From Hymenopus coronatus (taxonomy: Eukaryota; Arthropoda; Insecta; Mantodea; Hymenopodidae): DNA of 64,000 nucleotides. A model generated the notes under the pieces. It did no database searches, had not been told where the DNA came from, and saw nothing but the letters and a program-made list of their open reading frames with translations. Shown here in pieces: positions 21,143 to 32,165 of this stretch. Position numbers and translations under genes: made by a program. The number at the start of each line of letters is the position of its first letter. Position 1 is the first letter of the stretch. The DNA lies in the NCBI GenBank assembly GCA_030762935.1, contig CM060899.1, positions 59,756,501 through 59,820,500 on the forward strand, in the 5' to 3' direction.

Positions 21143-22130
21143 ATTTATTTATCTCTTCAATAAATATGTGTTTATAGGTAGCTAGGGTGAATTAAACCTC
21201 AGACACATATTTTATGTATGAGTTATGGGTTTTTATACTGCCGTCGTGAAAACATAAGTATCTGTATGAGAAAGGGGCACATGGTGCCCTTCAGCTCGAG
21301 TTTTTACGTACACATTTTCAATTTAAGGAGCAAAAACGACACCGATATGTAAAATAAAATATAGTATATAAAAGCATCAGAGAAATAAAAAGATTAAGTG
21401 AATCTTTAAGAAAATCTGTCGGCAAAAACAATATGAAAAATTTGAATTTTTTATTTTAGTTCTTTCTCTGTCATGTGTGTACATAAATATATATAGTAGC
21501 TAGAGAAGGTATTGTATTCCACCTAAAAATTAGATACCGATATTTTATCAGAAATAAACATTTTAGGGTCCCCTAAAAGGTACATGAGTATATGCTCGTG
21601 AGTGTGAGAGGACACGATAACTCAAAAACGAAAAGTCGGTATTTAAGTTTAGTACCTTTCAAAGATGCGATCGAAGATTTTGAGAATTTCCCAGTCTTGT
21701 ATTTACTTATCTCTTCAATAACTATGTATTTATAGGTAAATATGGGTAAATTAAACCTCGAACACATATTATCGACACCGATACGTAAAATGAAATATAG
21801 AATATAAAAATCATGAGGGAAATATGTAAAAATTAAATGAATCTTTAAAAAAATCTATCGGCGAAAAAGATATGACAATTTTGGACTTTTTTATTTTATT
21901 TCTTTCTCTACTATGTATGTACATAAATGTACATAGTAGTTAGAGAGGGTATTGTTTTCCACCCAAATATTAGAGACCGATATTTCATCAGAAATAAACA
22001 GTTATCAAAAAATTTAAAAAGGTCCATATGTATTTGCTCGTGAGTGTATGTGTGAACAAAATAACTCAAAAACGAAAAGTCAGTATTTAAGTTTAGTACC
22101 TTCCAAAGATGCGATCGAAGATTTTGAAAA
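21143..22130. repeat. Tandem duplication, about 558 bp period
   Basis: ATCTCTTCAATAAATATGTG at about 21151 returns as ATCTCTTCAATAACTATGTA at about 21709. The similarity continues through GACACCGATA.GTAAAAT and an R1 palindrome end into each unit. Divergence between units is visible but low. Confidence 0.8.
21465..21690 (-). repeat. R1 palindrome-end fragment (duplication unit 1)
   Basis: Reverse R1 start TTTCTCTGTCATGTGTGTAC with a changed palindrome (TATATATAGTAGCTAG), continuing to the GAAGATTTTGAG block. Confidence 0.75.
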
Positions 22131-22302
22131 GAATCCCTCCACCCCAAATTTCTCTTTACTTGGAAAAAAAATCGAAAATGTTGATTTTCTCAAAAATGGT
22201 TCAAAGGATTTTGATTAAAAGACTGTATATTAAAGATATGTCTAACAAAATGTATATCTTGAATTTTCTGGGAATAGCCTCTAAAATCATCTTTATTCTG
22301 AA
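21895..22302 (-). mobile_element. R1 copy (duplication unit 2)
   Basis: Reverse R1 with palindrome ATGTACATAAATGTACATAG, continuing past the end of unit 1 to GAATAGCCTCTAAAATCATC. The frame at 22109-22318 is a decayed form of the recurrent R1 frame. Confidence 0.8.
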
Positions 22303-22421
22303 CTGCTTTTTGGATTAAGGGGACCTTAAACATGTATCTCCAATGAAATCTAGTTATCAAATTTGTTGGTGTGATGCAATACCTTCTCTATCTACTGTGT
22401 ACGAAGTAGAGGAAGTAAAAA
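22303..22421 (+). repeat. R1 3' end fragment
   Basis: Orientation flips at about 22303. GCTTTTTGGATTAAGGGGAC to CTACTGTGTACGAAGTAGAG, AAGTAAAAA. Confidence 0.75.
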
Positions 22422-22581
22422 GGGAACTGAGAAAATTGGAGATGAAAATCCAATTCGGTGCTTTACATGTATTGTAAAGGACCGACCAAATCATAAATTG
22501 TTGATATAAAAACCATGTGGAGCATGAAAGTAAAATTTATGTGGATTAATATGCAAGCAACAAAAATAAATAATATAAAAA

Positions 22582-23352
22582 TCTGCTCTGTTCCTTTCGC
22601 ATGACCTACATCACTGTAACAAACTATTGTTAGAGAGCTTAATCCTCTGCCTACTTCATTCTAATCGAGATAAACGTTTGCAGAAACGGTCTTATTACAT
22701 GCTTCCTTGTAAGTAGAAGGAAAATAAGGGAGTACACTAGGCTAAAACGATAGTCAAATCTTTTAAAAGCCAGGTGGATGAAATCCGTTTCTTTGCAAGA
22801 CCAAGAGTTGGCAAATTCCCATATAAGAAAAGTTTTAAGTATTTTAAAACTGATGCATATAATAAGGAATATCTCGAAAATGGTCAACTCAATAAAAAAG
22901 ATGTATGTGACATAAATTGTTGTTTCAACGAGATCTACATTTTTATGTAGCAAGTTTTTCTCTGTCTGTTACGGTTTACCAGTTGAGCAAAAGTCATCCA
23001 GAATGAAGAGTTCTTGAGGGGCATTTCCCAGAAAATTTAATATTTACACTTTTTGACAAGTAAATATCTTTAATACACGGCATTTTAATCAAAATCATTA
23101 AAGCCATTTTTGAGAAAATAAAAATTCTATCAATTAGGGGGATGTTCTTGAAAATCTTGGTGTTGCATCCTTGGAAGATACTAAACTTAAATACCAAGTT
23201 TGGTATTTAATGGAATTTTCGTTTTTGAACTCACTCAAAACCTTGTTCTATAATGTTTTTTTTTTATGTAAGGGGTCTCAAAACGAGTGTTTCCGATGAA
23301 TTCTGGTTACGAATTTTTGGGTGGAATGGAACACATTCTTTATTTACTACAG
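22582..23352 (+). mobile_element. R1 copy, 3'-truncated
   Basis: TCTGCTCTGTTCCTTTCGCA start after an A-run, full body, ending at GGAACACATTCTTTATTTAC without a palindrome. Confidence 0.85.
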
Positions 23353-23451
23353 ATAATCAGTAGCTTTCAGAAGGTATCTTGGAATATTTGGATTTTCTGA
23401 ACTGCTTCCTACTTTTGCCCTTTGGACTGCTTTAGCAGACCGTTCAAAGAG

Positions 23452-23675
23452 TCGGCTTGAGTAGCTCAGTTGGCTAGGCCTTCGCATTCTAAGGTCCTGG
23501 GATTAAACCTGACCCATACCGGTGATTTTTATGTGTAATTTAAAGCGATAGCCCCATGTCAATATAATTAATTGCATGTAAAAGCACTCCTGCGGGGCGA
23601 AATTCCGGCACACCGGGGCCGCTGAAATGATACTGGCATTTGACAGCGCCGTAAACAAACAAATAATTTTATTTA
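23452..23675 (+). repeat. SINE-D (tRNA-derived)
   Basis: tRNA-like head GGCTTGAGTAGCTCAGTTGG with a weak B box (GGGATTAAACCTG). The body contains GGGGCGAAATTCCGGCACAC and GACAGCGCCGTAAACAAAC, then an AT-rich tail. This is the only copy of this type I see in the window. Confidence 0.72.
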
Positions 23676-23769
23676 ATTTCTGCTGATCAAAGAATAATAC
23701 TGTGCTCTGAGGCATTCTGTACCGTCAAAGAAAGCATTTGAGAAAAAGGTTTTGAGTTTGTATTTTTGT

Positions 23770-23965
23770 TATTATTTAATGCCCGCTTTTACTACATATG
23801 GTACATCAGACAGTGGCACTGATGATACATCGAATGAAGATGGAGCACCATCTTTAATGGTGGAATGCGATGGCCGGGAAAACCGCAGAAAACCCGCTCC
23901 TGCGCCGATTTGTCTACCACAAATCCAACCTGGGCCGTCTTGGTGAGAGGCGAGGAGTCTAACCA
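23770..23965 (-). repeat. SINE-E (tRNA-derived)
   Basis: Reverse copy. It reads, on the minus strand, GGTTAGACTCCTCGCCTCTC as part of the head, then CAGGTTGGATTTGTGGTAGA, GCGGGTTTTCTGCGGTTTTC and an end near GTAAAAGCGGGC. The 64-codon frames on both strands lie within it and are not genes. Confidence 0.8.
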
Positions 23966-23969
23966 CTAA

Positions 23970-24311
23970 AATTCGTCAAATATAAAACTTGTTATTTAAG
24001 TTCAGCATCTTCCAAGAATGCGAAACAACGATTTGCGAGAAAATACCCCCACCCCAAACTATCATTTCGAAATGTTTGATTTCCTCTAAAATGGCTCTAA
24101 CGTTTTTACTAAAATTCTATATGTTTAATATAGCTTCACGATATATGAAATGTATACATTGATTTCTACGACGATCCTCTGAAGTCCTCTTCAGTCGGAA
24201 GGATTTGGGTAATTCTGTATAACTAGTAAACCATAACAGATAAACAAAAATGTAGGGGCAAAAACTGTTGGACCGTTTAAACAACACAATTTATATATTA
24301 TGTGCATTCTG
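23970..24311 (-). repeat. R1 body fragment
   Basis: Reverse R1 from CAAATATAAAACTTG to ATTATGTGCATTCTGA, meeting the next copy at its T-run. Confidence 0.78.
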
Positions 24312-24312
24312 A

Positions 24313-25132
24313 TTTTTACTTTCTCTACACGTACTATATCATAGTGTATAGAGAAGGTATTGTAATACACCCAAAAATTTGATACCGAGATTTCACCGGA
24401 AATACATGTTTTGGGACCTCCTAATAAAAAAAAAAAAAACATTTTTGGAAAAAGGTCCGTGTGTGTGCGTGCGTGTGTGTGTGTCTGTGGGCAGCATAGC
24501 TAAAAAACGAAAAGTCCGTTAAATACCAAACTTGATGTTTAGGTTCAGTATCTTCCAAGAATGCGACACGAAGATTTTCAAGAAAATCCCCTCATATGAA
24601 AAAAATTCGAACATTTTTTTATTTTCTAAAAAATTGCTCTAACGATTTTGATATTTACATGACAAATAAATGCATATCTTGAATTTTCTGGGAATAGCTT
24701 CTGAAGACCTCTTTATTCTGAATGAATTTTGCGGAATTTTATATAACTGGTAAACCGTAGGAGTTAGTCGAAAACTTAAAACATAAAAAACGTAGACCTC
24801 GATAAATCACACAATTTAGGCCATAAACATTTTTTTTCGTGTAGTTGGCCGTTTTCGAAATATTCCTTGTTATTCATTTCAATTTTAAAATACTTCAACT
24901 TTTCTCATACGGGAACTTGTCAACGCTTGGCACGCAAAGAATTGGATTTCAATGCCATAGCAACCACATTTTGTATTCCCTTATTTCCCTTCTACGTATA
25001 AGGAACTAAACAATAAGACCATTTCTGCTAATGTTTATTTTCCATTAGTATGAAGTAGATAGAAGAATAAGCTTATTAAAAATAATGTGTTACAGAGATG
25101 TAGAGAAAGACATGTGAATGGAGCACATCAGA
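24313..25132 (-). mobile_element. R1 copy, complete
   Basis: T-run, ACTTTCTCTACACGTACTAT, a shortened palindrome (ACTATATCATAGT), GT-rich tract, body and terminal GGAGCACATCAGA before a run of nine or more T. Confidence 0.9.
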
Positions 25133-25204
25133 TTTTTTTTTTCTTCAATATTTTGCTGATTTTTTATTTTTCAATGCTTAGCCTATTCATACCTATTTTT
25201 TTTT

Positions 25205-25431
25205 TTATTTATTTATTTATGGACGCTCTTTAACTGCTGTGGTTCTCAGCGCCTCTCTATCAGGCTTGAGGTTCCTTTACGTGCCGTAAATGTACGATAC
25301 GGGACCAACGGCTTTACTTCCCTTCCGAAGGAAGCCATGCTAAGGATTTTTACGCCCTCCGCCGGGTTTCAACCCGCGACCTTTGGTATATGAAGTTAGC
25401 ATGGTAACCATTATATCACGGAGGGCGACTA
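25205..25431 (-). repeat. SINE-B (tRNA-derived), best copy
   Basis: The head (minus strand 25431-25357) folds like a tRNA. It has a 7 bp acceptor match GCCCTCC/GGAGGGC, a D-arm box TGATATAATGGTTACC and a T-arm CGGGTTGAAACCCG. The body holds TAGCATGGCTTCCTTCGGAA and GTACATTTACGGCACGTAAA. The element ends in an ATTTATTT-type tail at 25205. Copies occur at 10460, 27046 and 53324. It is not a free tRNA gene because the same head recurs with the same body. Confidence 0.85.
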
Positions 25432-25580
25432 TTCCTACCTACTTCATGTTAAATAAAATAAACATTTGCAGATATGTTTTTATTATAAATTTCGGTGTAG
25501 ATACAAGGCGGATACAATAGACTTAAGCCATTGTCAGATCTTTTCAAAGCCAGTCGTTATGGGATGGCCTTGAGATTCCT
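25432..25580 (+). repeat. Degenerate R1 5' region fragment
   Basis: TACCTACTTCATGTTAAATA through the GCCAGTCGTTATGGGATGGC block matches R1 weakly in + orientation. Confidence 0.55.
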
Positions 25581-25679
25581 TTCTATCGCTATCTCTCTCC
25601 TCACACGCACCACAAGGATATTAATCTAATAATATTTTTTATCCTTTCCTATAGACTTCATGTAAACTTTTCATGTATC

Positions 25680-25850
25680 CTAGGAAACAACACAAATGAG
25701 TATTTCAGTGTAATTTATTTTAACTCCTTTGGCAGCTCCCCATTCTTTAAATAAAGTAAATACCTTGTCATATAAGCCCTTCGACTTGCCGAGTAACAAA
25801 CTAAGCACGGATTTTTTAGCATAATCTAAAACTTCTTCGGGAATATCCAT
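25680..25850 (-). pseudogene. Tyrosine-recombinase-like N-terminal fragment
   Basis: A 56-codon minus-strand frame starts at ATG 25850-25848 and stops at TAG 25682-25680. It contains LDYAKKSVLSLLLGKSKGLY and FTLFKEWGAAKGVKINYTE. The pattern is helical, with LL..KS...Y...F..W and then N or K-V near the end. It resembles the SAM-like core-binding domain of tyrosine recombinases such as those of Crypton-type transposons. The catalytic domain (R, H-x-x-R, Y) is not seen. Family assignment is by pattern memory only; a fragment of some host gene is possible. Confidence 0.4.
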
Positions 25851-26088
25851 TTTCACTCATTTATTGATTTATTTGGTGCAGCTTAAACAACCAGAATTGA
25901 AACTGTTTATTCCGGCGGGGTTACAAACAAAGCACTGTCTACGTCACGACTAAAATTACATTCCTGATAATGACGACTTTAATAATATTAATAAATATAA
26001 GAATAGTTAAGTTTATACTAGGTGCACTAAACATCCCACTCACAAAATATAATAGTCTATTTAAGCAACTTATAATATAAATAACTAT
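25851..26088. other. AT-rich spacer
   Basis: Contains ATTCATTTATTGATTTATTT and GC-richer TATTCCGGCGGGGTTAC, perhaps the edge of the same element as the recombinase fragment. No SINE or R1 sequence. Confidence 0.35.
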
Positions 26089-26930
26089 CTTTACTTTCTC
26101 TACACGTACTATGTACATAGTGTATAGAGAATGTACTGCATTTAACCCAAAAATTCGATACCGAGATTTCAGCGGAAATAGACGTTTTAGGGTCCCCTGA
26201 ATAAAAAAAAAATATTTCTAGAAAAAGGTCCACGCGTGTTTGTCGGTGTGTCTGTGAATACGGTAACTCAAAAACGAAAAGTCGGTAAAATACCAAACTT
26301 GGTATTTAAGTTTATTATCTTCCAGGGATGCGACACGTAGATTTTGAGAAAAATCCCCCACCCCCAACTACCCTTTACATGGAACTTTTTTCGAAAATTT
26401 GTATTTTCTCAAAAATGGCTCTAACGATTTTGATTAAAATTTCGTATATTAAAGATATTTGCCTGATAAATAAAATGCATATCTTGAATTTTCTGGAAAT
26501 AGCCTCTGAAGAGTAGTTTATTCTGGATGAATTTTACTGAATTTTGAATAACTGCTAAACCGTAAGAGATGGACAAAAACTTATTACACAAAAAGTGTAA
26601 AGCACATTAAACACACAATTTATTTTATACCTTTTTTTCGTGCAGTTCGTCCTTTTTGAGACATTCCTTATTTTTGGTTTCTGCTATGAAAACGTATACT
26701 TTTCTCATACAGGAACTTGTCAACTCCTATCCATATAAACAAAGGAACTTCATTGACATAACAACCAGCTTTTGACTATCACTTTAACCTATGGTAGTCC
26801 CTTATTTCACTCCTACTTACAAGGAAGCAAGTAATAAGACTATTTCTGGTAATTTTTTCTGATTAGCATAAAGTAAATAGAAGTATAAGCTTTTTAAGAA
26901 TAATTTGTTGCAGGGATATAGAGAAAGTCA
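26089..26930 (-). mobile_element. R1 copy, lacks extreme 5' end
   Basis: TTTACTTTCTCTACACGTAC start, intact ACTATGTACATAGT, full body, ending at ATATAGAGAAAGTCA, where unrelated sequence replaces the last 20 or so bases. The + frame 26328-26516 is a broken recurrent R1 frame. Confidence 0.88.
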
Positions 26931-27045
26931 GTGGGTAAGTTCTCTCCCAGTGATCTGACAAGAGCTTCTCTTGTTCGCCCAGTCTGACGTAAACGTTTTG
27001 AGCCCGGCGCCTAATGATAACTTCCACATATGGGAGGCCGGAATT
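26931..27045. other. Short GC-balanced unknown sequence
   Basis: GTGGGTAAGTTCTCTCCCAG to GGGAGGCCGGAATTGGCG. Not matched elsewhere in the window. Confidence 0.4.
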
Positions 27046-27311
27046 GGCGTTTTTTTATTTATGGACGCTCTTTAACTGCTATGCTTCTCAGCGTCCCATT
27101 CTATACTGGGAGTGAAAGACCCCTTAATTTTGCTCAGAGGCCTCTCTATCAGGCTTGAGGCTCTTTTACGTGCCGTAAATCTACGACACGGGACCAACGG
27201 CTTTACTTCTTCCGAAGGAAGCCATGCTAAGGATTTTTACACCCGAAAAAATCCATCGTCCTCCGTCGGGTTTGAAGTTAGCATGGTAACCATTACACCA
27301 CGGAGGGCGAC
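27046..27311 (-). repeat. SINE-B copy
   Basis: Same family as 25205-25431, with the TTTACGGCACGTAAAAGAGC and CCCAGTATAGAATGGGACG segments. The head is shortened in the anticodon region (TGTGGTGTAATGGTTACCAT is present). The long frame 27112-27552 starts in this SINE and is not a gene. Confidence 0.85.
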
Positions 27312-27545
27312 AAGAGGAGGGCGGAAGCTTCATGTATTAGCCTCAAAGGGAAACGCCGACATACAGAATATATGGACCGGAGTCCTCTATTCTGTATCCG
27401 CTGCAACTAGAGAAGCCAGGAGTCTGCTGCCATACCCCACACTTCGCAGACGTAGACCATTAGGGGGGCGAGGTGTCCTCCTCCGTTACAATTTACTACA
27501 TCCTACAAAGTTAGGTAATGGAATAAAGGGAAGTTATATTATAAG
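27312..27545. other. Unknown GC-richer insert
   Basis: GAGGAGGGCGGAAGCTTCAT to GGGGGGCGAGGTGTCCTCC. Not R1. No recognised coding motif. Confidence 0.35.
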
Positions 27546-28390
27546 CTGCTGAGGTTATCTCTAAGTTATGTAATAAAAACAGTTTTCATTAATAACTCTC
27601 TATAATTACATTAGGAATTAGTGCAACATTTATTTAACCACAGTATTAGTTATACAACATGAGGCTACAGGTTACAGATCTGCTGATGATTCTTGCCAAT
27701 GATGTTATGAAACGTAAAACTTTTATTGTTAAACTATTCTCTGCGAGTACCCATAAGCCATTAATACTATATTTACTTAACCTAACCTAATGTGCCACTG
27801 TGATAATCATATGAGAAGGGCTTATACAGCTGCTGAGGTTATTTGCCACAAAACTGTTTTACATAAACTTACCGTTTAAAAGTACCATTAATTGTTAGTC
27901 AATATCTCTTTAACCTACAAACTCACTGGGATAGGTACACAAGATGGAGCAATAGAATGGAGGGAAGTTAGGTTACAGAGCTCTCGAAGTCAATATTATT
28001 ATGAAACAAAAGCGATTTACAAACAGCATAGTATTTCTAGTTTACGTAGTTAACAGCAGAAATCTACTTTAAATCTATGTATTCATTAATTATTCATACA
28101 CTTGGTAAAGGTTCCACAGGGCGTCCAGATTAAAAATGTTGAAAATACTAACCTGAGCAGTAAAAATTCACATGGAACATGTTTTGTAATAAATGTGATC
28201 ACTTTGAGTTGCTGTGTCCCACCCACTCGCCCTAATTAAGATATTTTCTTAAACAGAATGTAAACAGCATACTCCATTTTGTAATTTTTACGAACGCACA
28301 ACTATACTGCCAACCATTTTTTCACGAAATCCGCGAGTCTTCGGTTCTATTAAGCATATGTTGCTCGAATGCTTTGGCGAAACCACAGAA
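27546..28390. repeat. Degenerate long repeat island
   Basis: Repeats of a loose unit around AGGTTACAG..CTGCTGAGG and ATGTTATGAAAC appear at about 27540, 27670, 27825 and 27970, and again at 29755. CCTAACCTAA at about 27780 is only two telomere-like units. No gene is seen. Confidence 0.5.
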
Positions 28391-28391
28391 A

Positions 28392-28870
28392 ATGCCTAAA
28401 AATTAACTACAAAAGATAATAATTTACGCACTAACCTAAACCTAACGCAATAGAGAGAATGCTGCTTTCGTATGTATACTTTAGTGAAAGCAGTGGAAGT
28501 TACTAACAGCAAATTCACGAAAATCAGTTTATTTACATACACACGCACTAACATATAGATACGCGAGCGCATGCGAACATGATTGATAAATGCAATGGAA
28601 ATTACTAAACTCAAATTACATGAAAATTAGTTTATACACACACACAAATCTAGAGCTAACACAAAAATTAATAAAAACAAATTACCCGAAAATACAATTT
28701 ATTTGCACACACACAAATACTAACTTAGAGCTAACCAAGCACATGCTCGCTTCGTTCGCATACTTTGAAGAAAACAGTGGAAATTACTAAAATAAAACTA
28801 CACAAAAATAAGTTTATTTACACACACACTAACCTAGAGCTAACAAAGATCAAGCTCGCTACGCTCGCAT
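28392..28870. repeat. CA-rich higher-order repeat, unit 1
   Basis: A block of degenerate subrepeats of roughly 100 bp. Each has a TTTA(CA)n stretch, AACCTAGAGCTAACC, CATGCTCGCTTCG.TCGCATGC and AACAGTGGAAATTACTAAA. The whole block recurs at 29838-30310 with the subrepeats in the same order. Confidence 0.85.
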
Positions 28871-28913
28871 GCTTTTTTTAAAATGCTAGAAATAAAACAA
28901 ATTAAAAACATCC

Positions 28914-28918
<5 letters not shown>

Positions 28919-28962
<44 letters not shown>
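28919..28962. repeat. (CA)n microsatellite
   Basis: A pure CA run of about 44 bp at the end of the first higher-order unit, not inside R1. Confidence 0.95.
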
Positions 28963-28965
<3 letters not shown>

Positions 28966-29837
28966 CTATACCCAACGAAACAGTGGAAATTTACAAAACT
29001 TACAAGAAAATGTCTCTATTTACACATCACACTACTATAATCAGCTCATTTAAAAAATCTCGAAATTAAAACAAACACCAGAGAACTTCTACAAGCAATT
29101 ATTGAAGTAAAGCATAACTGCTTAAAGCGCACACCCGTTAACCACAGTATTGCTATAGAATCGTATTTCTTTCTCTGTGATTAAAAATTTACAATAGTCT
29201 CAAAGCCTTTGGACGTCAGTATATACGAAGCTTGCGATGTCGCGGTATTATTTTTATTAATGTTGGTAGTCCCGCCATAATGAATAATGGAGACGGAAAC
29301 AAAGAAAACCTTATAAACAATTACATGAGTACTTCTAAAGGTTGAATAATATACTACGAGATCTGGATTCCCAAGGAAATAAAGGCCAAATTAATTTATT
29401 CTAGAACATGTAATAAGATTCTAAAACGTTCTAGACGTTCGATATTGGGTAATAACGTTTGTTTTACTTCCCAATAACACCTATATTAGCAACTATTCTT
29501 TTACTTGCACCACTGCTTTAAAATAAATACATTCAAGTGCATTCCTTTCACGTGCAAAACTGTCATTTCCTAGCACCTTTAAAATGATTTCATTACAAAT
29601 GATATGGTGACCTTCACACTGGGTAATTGATAATAATAACGCCTGTCACTTAATAAATGTAATCAATATAATCCGGTGAACTATGCAGTATCTGTTAGTG
29701 TATCATTTACCCTAAAGAGCCAGTATTAGTTATACATAATGGGGTAATGTATTTAAAATACTATAGGTTACAGTGCTGCTAAGGATATTTCCCCATGCTA
29801 TTAAGAAACAAAGCAGGGTAAAAGCAGTTTTACATGA
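28963..29837. other. Unique spacer between the higher-order units
   Basis: AT-rich, with an inverted-looking TTCTAAAACGTTCTAGACG stretch near 29420. At about 29717-29830 a piece related to 27640-27720 appears (CAGTATTAGTTATAC). No gene is seen. Confidence 0.45.
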
Positions 29838-30310
29838 AAATGCCTAAACATTAACTACAAAAAATAATAATAAATTAATTTACACACTAATCTAAATCCA
29901 TCGCAATAGAGAGAACACTGCTTCCGTTTGCTTACTTTAGTGAAAGCAGTGGAAGTTACTAAAAGCAAATTCACGAAAAAGTTTATACACACACACACAC
30001 ACACTAACATATAGCTACGCGAGCGCACGCGAGCATGCTTGATAAATGCAGTGGAAATTACTAAACTCAAATTACATGAAAATTAATTTATATACACACA
30101 CCAATCTAGAGCTAACCTAGAAATGAATAAAAACAAATTACCCGAAAATCAAATTTACTTGCACACACACAAACACTTACTTAGAGCTAACCGAGTGCAT
30201 GCTCGCTTCGCTCGCATGCTTTAATAAAAACAGTGGAAATTACTAAAATAATATTACACGAAAATCAGTTTATTTACACACACACTAACCTAGAGCTAAC
30301 CGAGTGCACT
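29838..30310. repeat. CA-rich higher-order repeat, unit 2
   Basis: Second copy of 28392-28850, offset by about 1447 bp, with the same order of subrepeats and scattered substitutions. The minus frames 28396-28614 and 29855-30070 are homologous because of this duplication, not because they are genes. Confidence 0.85.
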
Positions 30311-31235
30311 CTGTAACTATCCATGAGTTGCTAGGGCAGTATTCACTTAATCTAAATAGCTATGTAGAGTTTATGTAATTACGTTACGGAGCTTTCCAAA
30401 AGGCGCACAAAGCAGTTTTATATGAAACACCTTTCGATAATTGCATTTGCACATTAAACTATAGAAAGTTACACGACAATTTAGAAGATTATAGATGTAT
30501 GAAGGTTATATCTTGCGTTCGCTTGCGTATTTGTCAAAGTAACAAACACAAACAGGTCACAGAAACCCAAATTAAATCTAACATCTATATTTTTTTTACC
30601 ATATTCCTTACATGGATAGTATTGGCGTACTTTCTCAGGCCATGACTTCCAGCCGATGTTGATATTTACACATTTCATAAATATAGATAACGAAATGTTG
30701 CGATTTGTAACTAGCGAGGAAGAAGAAATGAGTAGATTACTCAGAGATATGCTTCAGCAGTAGGCATAGAGCATCACTGTCTTTTTCAGACCCTCGATTT
30801 TACACGTAAAATACAGCGAACAGTACAAATGCAAAAAGCATTCTTTTCAAACTGTTCAAAACTCAATGTTTTCCATAACTAGACTAAGAAAACAGAGATA
30901 CAGTAACATATAAGTTTTCAAAAACTGAAAATTGTAAACTCTCGCGGTACAAATTTTTTCCGCAGTTAGTATATAAGACTCGCTCGAGTCGCTAGCTAGT
31001 GGAGAGGTCCTAAGCTACACGCAGGGTAACACAAGAAGGTGTAACCAATGAGGGGCACCAGCGAGCACTAGCACCAAATCACATATCCTATCCTCTCTGA
31101 CACCATCTTCCCGTCCACCACATCACGCATTGCTACACGAGTGTCAACGTCAAACCTCGCCGTACCCTAATGGTAACTAGGACTTCTCTTTTATGCCAAA
31201 TATCAATGTATAAAAAGTACTAAATACATTAATGT
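30311..31235 (+). promoter_or_regulatory. Unique island with a TATA promoter-like core
   Basis: TATATAA lies at about 30970-30976, followed by GACTCGCTCGAGTCGCTAGC and a GC-balanced 200 bp stretch with ACCAATGAGGGGC near 31045. This could be a core promoter of a host gene or of a long terminal repeat; no start codon or coding frame is convincing. The 65-codon minus frame at 30481-30678 has no recognised domain. Confidence 0.3.
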
Positions 31236-31316
31236 TATATGTCGAGATTTCACCGGAAATTAGTGTTTTGATATAACCTGCGAAAAGCGTTTTTGGAAAA
31301 AAACGTGTCAAAAACA
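31236..31316 (-). repeat. R1 fragment
   Basis: TCGAGATTTCACCGGAAATT and GCGTTTTTGGAAAAAAACGT match the R1 segment between palindrome and microsatellite, reverse orientation. Confidence 0.75.
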
Positions 31317-31320
31317 AACA

Positions 31321-32164
31321 TTTTTACTTTCTCTATACATATTATGTACCTAGTGTATAAAAATTTGATACCGAAATTTCACCGGAAATATATGTTTTGA
31401 AACCCCCTGAATCCAAAAAAAGCATTTTTATAAAAATGGCCGTGCGTGTGTCTGTCTGTCTGTGTGTGTCCGTGGGCAGCACAGCTCAAAAATGAAAGGA
31501 CCGTTAAAAACCAAACTTGGTATTTTTGTTTGGTATCTTCCAAGGATGCAAGACGAAGATTTTCAAGAAAGTCCCGTCACCCCAAACTACCCTTTACATG
31601 AAAAAATTTGCGAAAATTTTAATTTTTTTAAAAATAGCTTCAACGATTTTGATTAAAATCTCGTATATTTAAGATATTTACTTGCCAAATAAAATGTATA
31701 TCTTGACTTTTTTTGGGAATAGTCCCTGAAGACTGCTGGATGCATTTTACGGAATTTTGCATTACTGCTAAACCCTAAGAGTTGGACAAAACCTTTCCAC
31801 ACAGAAAATGTAGAGCACATTAAAGTACACAATTTATGTTCTATACACTTTTTCGTGGAGTTAATTTTTTTTAAGATATTCCTTGTTTTTAGCTTCAGCT
31901 TTGAAAAACTTGTACTTTTCTTATATGGAAATGTGTTAACTCCTGTCCATACAAACAAAGGAAATTCAGTCACATAGCAACTAGCTTTTGACTATCACTT
32001 TAACCTATGGTACCCCCCTATTTTGCTACGACTTATAAGGAAGCAAGTAATGAGATTATTTCTGACGTTTTCTAAATTAGCATGAAGTAAATAGAAGCCT
32101 ATGCTTTTTAACAATAATTTGTTGCAGAAATATAGAGAAAGTCATGTGAATGGCACACATAAGA
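31321..32164 (-). mobile_element. R1 copy, complete
   Basis: TTTTTACTTTCTCTATACAT, altered palindrome (ATTATGTACCTAGT), body, and GGCACACATAAGA at the end, followed head to tail by the next copy. Confidence 0.9.
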
Positions 32165-32165
32165 T

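Noticed and set aside
25357..25431. A tRNA gene with a perfect acceptor stem
   Set aside because: The same head and body recur at 27046 and, degraded, at 10460, and the anticodon arm does not pair well, so it is a SINE head.
27112..27552. 146-codon frame as a gene
   Set aside because: It starts in SINE-B and runs into unknown sequence; no ATG start and no domain.
27780..27792. Insect telomere repeat (CCTAA)n
   Set aside because: Only two units, no array.
28392..30310. A CRISPR-like array
   Set aside because: Eukaryotic context, repeats are degenerate and long, no uniform spacers.
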